This document shows positions 24,893 through 31,873 of a DNA stretch of 64,000 nt, piece after piece. Source of the stretch: Paenibacillus sp. FSL R5-0912 (lineage in GTDB: Bacteria > Bacillota > Bacilli > Paenibacillales > Paenibacillaceae); contig NZ_CP009282.1 of assembly GCF_000758605.1 (NCBI RefSeq), positions 5,890,001 to 5,954,000 on the forward strand. The letters are read 5' to 3'. The translations under genes and the position numbers were made by a program. The notes beneath the pieces are model-generated. The model was not told the DNA's origin, ran no database searches, and was given only the letters and a program-made list of their open reading frames with translations. Position 1 is the stretch's first letter, and each line of letters opens with the position of its first letter.

Positions 24893-25729
24893 ATGCAGGA
24901 ACGTACCAGTAGAAGTGAATTTGATTTTGTCGAAAAGGAGTGTGCCGGTGTGGCCTTGCATGTTCAGGAGTATGGAGATCAAAGCGCATCTTATCTGATG
25001 GTATTCTTACACGGTGGCGGAGTGAGCGGCTGGATGTGGGATAGACAAGTGGAATATTTCGCCCATTATCATTGCATGGTTCCAGACTTGCCCGGACACG
25101 GGTTAAGTAATGATGACGTTATATTTTCAATTCAAAGCAGTGCAGAACAATTAAACCAAATAATCGGAGAACAAGCAGGCGGAAAGAAAGTCGTCCTGAT
25201 CGGATTCTCTTTAGGTGCACAGGTTGCTGTCCAGATGGTTAGCCTGAGACCTGAGCTCATTGATTTTGCCATAATAAACAGTGCTCTGGTCAGACCCATG
25301 TCGTATGCTAAAAAGTGGATTCGACCGGCAGTCAGACTAACCTTCCCTTTAATTAAACAGAGATGGTTCTCCAGGCTTCAGGCTAAGACACTATATCTAG
25401 GCGATGAATACTTTGAACGATATTATGCCGAGAGCTGCCGGATACAGCCTGTCGCCTTGATCGCAGTGCTGGAAGAGAATATGACGTTCACTATTCCATC
25501 CGGTTTCAGTGAGGCCACAGGCAAGATACTGGTTACAGTAGGTGAGAAAGAAAAAGCTGTGATGAAGCAATCCGCTAAGGATCTTGTTGCTGCGAGCTCC
25601 AATTGTAATGGCGTGATCATCCCTGGCCTTGGACATGGGGTCTCTCTGGCGATGCCTGACTTCTTTAATCAAATGGTCGACATGTGGGTGCATAAAGGTG
25701 ACGTACCCAAGGAATGTAAAAGGGTTTGA
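24893..25729 (+). CDS. Alpha/beta-hydrolase family protein
   Basis: The 278-residue protein has the alpha/beta-hydrolase fold signatures: an oxyanion-loop region FLHGGGVSGWMW, PDLPGHGLSN, the nucleophile elbow GFSLGAQ (Ser), and a late His in GLGHGVS. Substrate is unknown. The ATG at 24893 keeps the first beta-strand (CAGVALHVQEYG) intact but has no clear ribosome binding site. A GTG at 24950 has AAGGAG upstream but would cut into that strand. It starts 13 bases after the nrd terminator and is convergent with comEC, with only 28 bases between the stops. Confidence 0.8.
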   Translation: MQERTSRSEFDFVEKECAGVALHVQEYGDQSASYLMVFLHGGGVSGWMWDRQVEYFAHYHCMVPDLPGHGLSNDDVIFSIQSSAEQLNQIIGEQAGGKKVVLIGFSLGAQVAVQMVSLRPELIDFAIINSALVRPMSYAKKWIRPAVRLTFPLIKQRWFSRLQAKTLYLGDEYFERYYAESCRIQPVALIAVLEENMTFTIPSGFSEATGKILVTVGEKEKAVMKQSAKDLVAASSNCNGVIIPGLGHGVSLAMPDFFNQMVDMWVHKGDVPKECKRV

Positions 25730-25757
25730 TGTATTTGTTTTGTTCATCGTAAATAGT

Positions 25758-28655
25758 TTATTCCGTATCCTTCATATTAAGCTTATGTCTCATTATTATC
25801 GCTTCCTTACCCACTCTGAGCTGAATCTCCCCCTGCTGATCGGTCCGGTATACCTCTGTATTTGCGTCCTCCAGCCGGGCTAGTACATCGCCATTCGGAT
25901 GCCCGTACAGGTTGTTCACCCCTGCTGAGATTACAGCCGCTGCCGGATTCCAGAAGGAGAGCCAGTCCGCACTGGTGGCGGTTTTGCTGCCGTGGTGGGC
26001 GACCTTGAGGATGTCGGTGGGCTTACCTGACTGTATTCCAGCCTGCTGTGCGGATTGCAATATCGCTTCCTCCGCCGCCTGGTCCATATCGCCTGTGAAA
26101 AGAAAGCTGCGGCCGTTCATCTCCAGCCGGAACACGACCGATTCGTGGTTCTGATCCTCTACCTCGTTTAGCAGAGTCTGCCCGTCCGCAGGCGGCTCCG
26201 GCCAGAGAAAATGCAGCTGCGCCGCCTCATCCGGAGTCAGGACCATGCCCTGCTGTACCGGATACAGCCGGACTCCTGCGGCAAGCGCTGTAGTCATCAG
26301 CTTAGTGTATGGTTCCGTATCCGCCAGCGAGCCGTTGAACAGCAGCGCCGACACCGGCATTCCCTCCAGCACCGCCTGCAGCCCTCCGGCATGATCCTGA
26401 TCGCCATGTGTCAGGATCACCGCATCCAGCCGGTGGATGCCCCGCTGCTTCAGCAGCGGCAGCAGCGTCTTGGCCCCGACCTCGAACGGACTGCGGCGGA
26501 TTCGCCAGGCCTCCTTCTTTCCGAAACTCACCGTTCCGCCGCCGTCCACCAGAATATGGGCTCCGCCCGGCGTGGTAATCAGGATGCTGTCTCCCTGCCC
26601 CACATCCAGGTAGCTGATCGCTCCCGTCCTGTTCAGGTCCTCCGCATTGTAGCCTCTGTACAGCAGAAGCGCCAGACTGGCAGCGCACAGCACAGCGGCA
26701 AGGCTGCTCCAGCGCGTAACGTCTGAATGCGGAAATGCCTGGAGGGCCAGCGCGGCTCTTCTGCTGTTCGCAGCTGCCGCTGGGACCGCCTTGTTGCTGC
26801 TGGTATTGCCGGCCTTACCGCGGCTGTTTCCCGGCAGCTCCAGCTCGGCCAGCGGCCGGGTCTCATCCTCCATATACTGGGGAACAAGCGTAATCTCTGT
26901 CCGTCTCTTCAACGCATACAACAAGCCGTAAAGTAGCCCGTAGTATAGGCAAATCCACAGTAATGAAGGTGAAGCCCAGATCAGCACACCTGCCGTAAAC
27001 CCGTTTACCCACTCTACCGCCGCAAACGTAGCATTATTCAGCAGCTCTGCAAGCTGCACAGTTAAGAGGGCTGCAGTATTCCAGAACCGTCCAATCAGCA
27101 GCGCCAGCGTACCAAGCGGCAGCACCAGGAACGTGATGAAAGGCACCAGCAGCAGATTGGCGGCAAAGGACAGCAGCGAAAATTGGTTAAAGTAATAAAT
27201 AGTCAGCGGGAAAGAGACCAGCTGTGCAATAAAAGTAACCGAAAGCGCACCCGCCATCCAGGAAGGTAAACGTCTGAACAATGGCGCGGCCAGCGGCGTA
27301 TATACCATGAGACCTGCTGTCACCAGAAAGGACAGCTGAAAGCTGACGCTGAGCAGCAGATACGGGTTCCAGACCAGCATCATCAGTGCGGCAGCAGCCA
27401 GAATGTTCATTCCATCCTTAAGGATACCGAGCCTTGCGGCAAGCAGAGCAATCATGCTCATTATCCCGGCGCGAACCACTGACGGTCCGGCACCGGACAG
27501 CAGTACGTAGGCTGGTACAAGCAGTAATGTTACCGTGAGTGCTGTTTCTCTCGTGAAGCGGCAGCGGCGCAGAAGAAATAAGATCACCCCGACATAAACC
27601 GCAACATGCATTCCCGAGATCGCCAGAATATGAGTCAGCCCCAGCTGTGAGAACTGCTTGAAGGTCTCCGGGTCCAGATCCTCCTGGATACCGATGACAA
27701 GTCCCTTCATATAACCGGCATGCGGCTCCTCGAATAAGCGCTCCATCTCTGCGCCGAGGGTGGCGCGCATTCTATCATTCCAGCGCAGAATGCCGGATAG
27801 CTGCCACGATGCCGGAGGTTTAGCCGTTACACTCGCAGTTCCGGCCCCTTTCAGCAGCCAGTGAGTCTTTTTCGCGAGCAGATAGGCCTGGTAGTCGAAT
27901 CCGCCGAAGTTACGCGCTATCTGCGGCTGGGCCAGCTCTCCTTCAATGACTACCCGGTCTCCCCGCTGCCATAGGGCAGCTACAGCGATTTCGCTTTCTT
28001 CCTGAAGCTTGATTTGAACGGCAACCAGTTCCCCTTTTGCTTCCTCTTCTGCTCCTGTTGCGTCTGCCCCTACTCCTGTTTCAGCTTCTGCTTCTGCTTC
28101 TGCTTCTGCTTCTGCTTCTGCATCTGTTTCAGCCCCTTCAGCTGCTGCGCTTCCTCCTTTTTCTGCATCTGCTGCTGCATCTGCTGCCGCCCCTGCCGCT
28201 ACCACGACAGCTACTTTTTCTTTTGTAGCTACTTTAGCTCCCGTTTCTACATTCGCCGCTGTTTCGGTCTCCTGACTTCCCTGCCGCTCCAGTCCGATCC
28301 GTGACAACTTCAACGTAAAATCAACCCGGTCCCCGTCCCGCTCCACCGGGGAAGCAATAACGCCTGCGGCTGTAACGTTAGCCTCATTCAGTTCGGTTGC
28401 CGATCGCCCCAATTGCTCCGGCAGCAGGCTCACGTTACGCGCTTCACTCCACTCCCAATACAGGACTGCCGCAGCAATCGCCAGCCCGAACACAGCAGCC
28501 GTTCTCCAGCGTATGCCGCCGCTGACCGCCCAGATTGCAGGCAGCAGCAGTAGGCCTGCGAGGTAGAACAGCAAGCTGCGGCCGGAAAACATACAGCCTG
28601 CCGCACTTCCGGCAATCCAGCAGATCGTGAAGCTTAAGAGCGGCCTTCTGTTCAT
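25758..28655 (-). CDS. comEC: DNA internalization competence protein ComEC/Rec2
   Basis: ComEC forms the channel that carries transforming single-stranded DNA across the membrane. The 965-residue protein has an N-terminal membrane/OB-like region, the ComEC/Rec2 membrane domain (with THILAISGMHVAVYVG) and a C-terminal metallo-beta-lactamase-like domain (YLDVGQGDSILITTPGG, DGGG, ILTHGDQDHAGG). The ATG at 28655 has AAAGGAG eight bases upstream; an in-frame start at 28814 would add a non-membrane stretch. Unusually, the N-terminal OB-like region carries an Ala/Glu-rich insert of roughly 80 residues with a hexanucleotide tract. B. subtilis ComEC is about 776 residues. Confidence 0.95.
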   Translation of the reverse strand: MNRRPLLSFTICWIAGSAAGCMFSGRSLLFYLAGLLLLPAIWAVSGGIRWRTAAVFGLAIAAAVLYWEWSEARNVSLLPEQLGRSATELNEANVTAAGVIASPVERDGDRVDFTLKLSRIGLERQGSQETETAANVETGAKVATKEKVAVVVAAGAAADAAADAEKGGSAAAEGAETDAEAEAEAEAEAEAETGVGADATGAEEEAKGELVAVQIKLQEESEIAVAALWQRGDRVVIEGELAQPQIARNFGGFDYQAYLLAKKTHWLLKGAGTASVTAKPPASWQLSGILRWNDRMRATLGAEMERLFEEPHAGYMKGLVIGIQEDLDPETFKQFSQLGLTHILAISGMHVAVYVGVILFLLRRCRFTRETALTVTLLLVPAYVLLSGAGPSVVRAGIMSMIALLAARLGILKDGMNILAAAALMMLVWNPYLLLSVSFQLSFLVTAGLMVYTPLAAPLFRRLPSWMAGALSVTFIAQLVSFPLTIYYFNQFSLLSFAANLLLVPFITFLVLPLGTLALLIGRFWNTAALLTVQLAELLNNATFAAVEWVNGFTAGVLIWASPSLLWICLYYGLLYGLLYALKRRTEITLVPQYMEDETRPLAELELPGNSRGKAGNTSSNKAVPAAAANSRRAALALQAFPHSDVTRWSSLAAVLCAASLALLLYRGYNAEDLNRTGAISYLDVGQGDSILITTPGGAHILVDGGGTVSFGKKEAWRIRRSPFEVGAKTLLPLLKQRGIHRLDAVILTHGDQDHAGGLQAVLEGMPVSALLFNGSLADTEPYTKLMTTALAAGVRLYPVQQGMVLTPDEAAQLHFLWPEPPADGQTLLNEVEDQNHESVVFRLEMNGRSFLFTGDMDQAAEEAILQSAQQAGIQSGKPTDILKVAHHGSKTATSADWLSFWNPAAAVISAGVNNLYGHPNGDVLARLEDANTEVYRTDQQGEIQLRVGKEAIIMRHKLNMKDTE
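28084..28119 (-). repeat. Hexanucleotide microsatellite inside comEC
   Basis: Six perfect tandem copies of GCTTCT (plus strand) encode an Ala-Glu repeat within an Ala/Glu/Gly-rich insert of ComEC. Degenerate units flank it. Changes in copy number would keep the frame and alter only insert length. Confidence 0.9.
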
Positions 28656-28740
28656 CTGCATCTCTCCTTTAATCATGGATCTACTCTCTTCTTCCGTCAA
28701 AATGGAGCTCTTTTCCTGTCCCGCTGCCGCAGCAACGACA

Positions 28741-28784
28741 AAGAACCCCTGCAAACGCAAACACATGCGTAAGCAGAGGTTCTT
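28741..28784 (-). terminator. Hairpin between comEB and comEC
   Basis: AAGAACCTCTGC pairs with GCAGGGGTTCTT around an inner ACGCA/TGCGT hairpin, followed on the minus strand by TTGTCG. It could terminate or attenuate transcription coming from comEB. Confidence 0.65.
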
Positions 28785-28865
28785 CCCCTGAAGATCTGAA
28801 GCTATCCATAACACTAACCTGTCCCTATTCTGTGTGGTGATGCAAGTCCTCCGGTATGCTTCCGG

Positions 28866-29384
28866 TTATTCTGATACCGAGATCATCGTTTCCTTCGGCG
28901 GCTCATAGTTCTCCAATTGGCGGAACACAATTCCTTTGGAGGAAAGCATGGCCTCCACCTTCTCCATATCCTTGCGGTACGGACGCAGATAGACAATCTC
29001 TACAATCCCGCTGTTGGCCAGCATATTGGCACAGGTCCAGCAAGGTTCATCCGTGACGTAGACGGTACTGCCTTCCCGGTCACTCCGGTCTGTGAACAGC
29101 AGCAGATTCTGCTCGGCATGGATCGTGCGGATACAGCGCTGCTTTTTCACCATGGTCTCTACGCCGTCAATAATCTCACGCTCATATTGCTCGGAGACCA
29201 TACAGCCTGCTTCCGAGCAGTCCGGAACACCCATCGGTGCGCCGTTATAGGCGGTGCCCAGCAGCTTCTTGCCCTGCACCAGCACAGCGCCGACATGGCG
29301 GCGGGGACATCGCGAACGGGTGGAGACCATGCAGGCAATATCCATGAAGTATGTATCCCAGTTCTTGCGGTAAGCCACAGTCAT
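28866..29384 (-). CDS. comEB: ComEB, deoxycytidylate deaminase family
   Basis: The 172-residue protein is a zinc-dependent dCMP deaminase-family member encoded in the comE locus; in B. subtilis it is not essential for transformation. Zinc-site motifs are HAEQN (His and catalytic Glu) and PCWTC (two Cys). The N-terminus MTVAYRKNWDTYFMDIACMVSTRS is typical. The ATG at 29384 is preceded by GTGGAG at seven bases; a TTG six bases upstream is too close to that site. It lies between comEC and comEA on the same strand. Confidence 0.95.
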   Translation of the reverse strand: MTVAYRKNWDTYFMDIACMVSTRSRCPRRHVGAVLVQGKKLLGTAYNGAPMGVPDCSEAGCMVSEQYEREIIDGVETMVKKQRCIRTIHAEQNLLLFTDRSDREGSTVYVTDEPCWTCANMLANSGIVEIVYLRPYRKDMEKVEAMLSSKGIVFRQLENYEPPKETMISVSE

Positions 29385-29390
29385 CAGCAA

Positions 29391-29957
29391 TCTCCACTTC
29401 CTCTTAAATAGTTGTTCATTATTGTAACATAATGCAGCAATCTTTCACTATACAGCTTGTCCTAAAACTACCCTGTCCAGCTGTTCTCGTTACAGCCTCA
29501 TGCTGCGTAAACGGCAATTGCTGATACAAACGTCGATTCTGGCGTTAAGCTCAGTTCTCCGGCAGCCTCAAGCTAGGCCTGTTACTAGTCCTTTTCGGTT
29601 TCTGGCCTTAACTGTATTCTGTACAACTAAAAAGACCGAAATTCTGATAAAAAGCAGTTTAATTGCACTTCGTACACTTATATCTCGATCTGCTGAGCTA
29701 AAATCGCCACAACGTATTTTAATGGGTCGAAGTGCAACTAAATTTAAGAAATTAGTAGTTTTACTGTTTTTAGTTGTACCCAATATACTTATCTGACTGG
29801 CGGAGCATACGGTTGGGCAGGGCAGGGTAGACTCGGCTCAATCAGACAACCTTGTGTAACAAAACAACCCCCCCGGCAATTCCCTGTCAATTGTAGTGTA
29901 TACAAGCTTCAGTATGAATGCTGCCGCCCGCTCGAATCATCCAGCGTGTCCCTGGAC
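29391..29957. other. Gene-free region between comEA and comEB
   Basis: These 567 bases interrupt the usual tight comEA-comEB spacing. Most of the stretch (about 29500-29790) is repeat-like. No gene or clear terminator was seen. Confidence 0.55.
29600..29790. repeat. Interspersed repeat, second locus of the GTGCAAC family
   Basis: CTGTATTCTGTACAACTAA, AATTGCACTTCGTACA and GAAGTGCAACTAAA parallel words at 20515-20720. Copies are degenerate and in both orientations. Confidence 0.5.
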
Positions 29958-30665
29958 TCAAAATGCCACCAGCGGCTTCAGCTGCTCCAGCAGCTTCGGC
30001 CCGATTCCCTTGACCTTGCCCAGATCGGTCAGGCTGCGGAACGCTCCCTTGCTGCTGCGGTACTCGATAATCGCCTGCGCCTTCTTCTCTCCGATACCCG
30101 GCAAGTCCATCAGGGCTACGGTATCGGCAATGTTCACGTTGACCCTGCCGTCAGCAGCCACTGCTGCACCTGCGGCACCTGCTGGTCCCGCGCCCCCTAT
30201 TGCACCAACAGTCCCTCCATTAGCGGTTCCATTCTCAGCTACTCCTGCGATCCCGCCACCAACCGCCGTTCCGTCCTTACCATCCGCATTTCCGTCATTC
30301 CTACCTGCCACTGCCCCGGATGTCCCCGCCGGAGCAGTAATCCCGGCGCCATTAACCACTCCGGCGTTATCACTTGCAGCACCGGCCTTATCACTTACAG
30401 CACCAGCCTTACCAACAGCCGCTCCATTCACATTGCCGCCTTCCCCCTTTGCCTTCACCCCGGCTTCCCCAGTCATAGCACCAGCTTCACCACTCTCCCC
30501 TGCTGTTCCCGCCCCGCCATCCGCCACCCCCAGCGCCTGTGCCATCCCGGCGTTCAGGGTCTCCCACCCGGCGATGCCGTCCTCCGCCCTGTGGTCTGCA
30601 GCCCAGACTAGAGCGCCGCCCAGCAGGGCAGCGGCAATAGCGCAGCCGATCATTCTTTTGCCCAT
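29958..30665 (-). CDS. comEA: ComEA-like DNA-binding competence protein, atypical architecture
   Basis: ComEA is the membrane-anchored receptor that binds incoming double-stranded DNA. The 235-residue protein has an N-terminal membrane anchor (about 2-22) and a clear C-terminal helix-hairpin-helix pair (about 175-235: NIADTVALMDLPGIGEKKAQAI, LGKVKGIGPKLLEQL). Between them lies about 140 residues of Gly/Ala-rich low-complexity sequence. I do not see the SLBB domain that sits there in B. subtilis ComEA. It is divergent from comER and upstream of comEB/comEC on the same strand, so the identity is secure despite the odd middle. Confidence 0.88.
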   Translation of the reverse strand: MGKRMIGCAIAAALLGGALVWAADHRAEDGIAGWETLNAGMAQALGVADGGAGTAGESGEAGAMTGEAGVKAKGEGGNVNGAAVGKAGAVSDKAGAASDNAGVVNGAGITAPAGTSGAVAGRNDGNADGKDGTAVGGGIAGVAENGTANGGTVGAIGGAGPAGAAGAAVAADGRVNVNIADTVALMDLPGIGEKKAQAIIEYRSSKGAFRSLTDLGKVKGIGPKLLEQLKPLVAF

Positions 30666-30812
30666 GAAGCTGTCCTCCTTCAGTAAACTGGAATTTTATT
30701 CAAAAACAAGCTTAAAACCTGTCATTTGTCCAAGACTGCCGTGCATACATTGAACGAAGAGTATTCCTGTAAGCCCAGAACCCAGCAACATTAGAAAGGA
30801 GGCAACCACAGG

Positions 30813-31664
30813 ATGAAAGTGGGATTTATCGGAACAGGCAGCATGGGCGGTCTGCTCATCGACGCCTTTCTTCGTTCGGGAGCCCTTGATCCGTGTGATG
30901 TGCTGGCCAGCAACCGCAGCCCGGGCAAGCTGAGGGAGCTGAAGAAGCTTCATCCCGGAATCACTGTATGCTCGGGCAACATCGAAGCCGCGTCCGAGAG
31001 CGATATCGTGTTTCTGTGTGTCAAACCTTTGCAGTTCAAAATGTTAAGCGATGAGATTGCCCCTTACCTGCGCAGCGAGCAGATTGTCGTATCCATTACT
31101 AGTCCAGTTCAGCTGTACCATCTTGAATCCGTACTGCCCTCCAAAATTGCCAAGATTATTCCCAGCATCACCCATTCCGTCAAAAGCGGGACTTCTCTGT
31201 GCATTTTCGGAAGCAGATTAAATAAAAAAGACAGGCTGGTCCTGCTCCGGCTATTCTCATGTATTGGTGTTCCTGCGGAAATCCCGGAGAACCATACGAG
31301 GATTGCCTCTGATTTCTCCAGCTGCGGCCCGGCGTTCATCAGCTATTTCCTGGAACGGTGGATCGAAGCGGCTGTAGAAGCAACCGGCATTGATGAGGCC
31401 CTGGTCAGCCGTCTGGCCGGTGAAATGCTGCTTGGTACAGGCAAGCTGCTAACGGAAGGCTCCTTCACCCCGCAGGGGCTGCAGGAACGGGTTGCCGTCC
31501 GGGGAGGCATTACAGCGGAAGCGCTGAACCACCTGCGCACGAGCCTGGAAGGGGTGTTCGAACGCCTGATCACCACTACGCATGACAAATACGATGAAGA
31601 TGTGGAAAAGCTCGACGAGCTGTTCGGGCGCAGCAGCATCGTCCAGAGCCCTCTTGACCGCTAA
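30813..31664 (+). CDS. comER: Late competence protein ComER (ProC-like)
   Basis: The 283-residue protein belongs to the pyrroline-5-carboxylate reductase family. It has an N-terminal Rossmann glycine motif (GFIGTGSMGGLL) and C-terminal helices with FSSCGPAFISYFLE and GGITAEALNHL, as in ProC enzymes. Placed divergent to comEA it corresponds to B. subtilis ComER, whose enzymatic role is unproven. GAAAGGAGG precedes the ATG. It is convergent with leuS, sharing a terminator region. Confidence 0.92.
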   Translation: MKVGFIGTGSMGGLLIDAFLRSGALDPCDVLASNRSPGKLRELKKLHPGITVCSGNIEAASESDIVFLCVKPLQFKMLSDEIAPYLRSEQIVVSITSPVQLYHLESVLPSKIAKIIPSITHSVKSGTSLCIFGSRLNKKDRLVLLRLFSCIGVPAEIPENHTRIASDFSSCGPAFISYFLERWIEAAVEATGIDEALVSRLAGEMLLGTGKLLTEGSFTPQGLQERVAVRGGITAEALNHLRTSLEGVFERLITTTHDKYDEDVEKLDELFGRSSIVQSPLDR

Positions 31665-31818
31665 GGCAGCTGCGGCTATAGCCTGCTGCCAACGTCCATT
31701 GACCATAGCTTATTGCAAGGGCCGTATGCCTTGCCATCGTCCTTCCCCTCTTGCCATTCCCGCCTTAAGCTACGCTCTGCCGCTCCATTCTCCGCTTCCG
31801 GAGCACTGCCGGAAACCA

Positions 31819-31855
31819 ATAAAACCCGCAGCACGGAGTCATCCGTTGCTGCGGG
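31819..31855 (-). terminator. leuS terminator (possibly bidirectional)
   Basis: CCCGCAGCA pairs with TGCTGCGGG, with inner CGGA/TCCG pairing. On the minus strand it is followed by TTTTATTGG. It lies between the convergent comER and leuS. Confidence 0.85.
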
Positions 31856-31873
31856 CACTGTTGCGTTCTTCGC

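Noticed and set aside
28084..28119. Tandem repeat as a possible CRISPR array
   Set aside because: The unit is six bases with no spacers and it lies in frame within comEC.
30813..31664. Proline biosynthesis proC
   Set aside because: The family is ProC-like, but the position divergent to comEA identifies comER.
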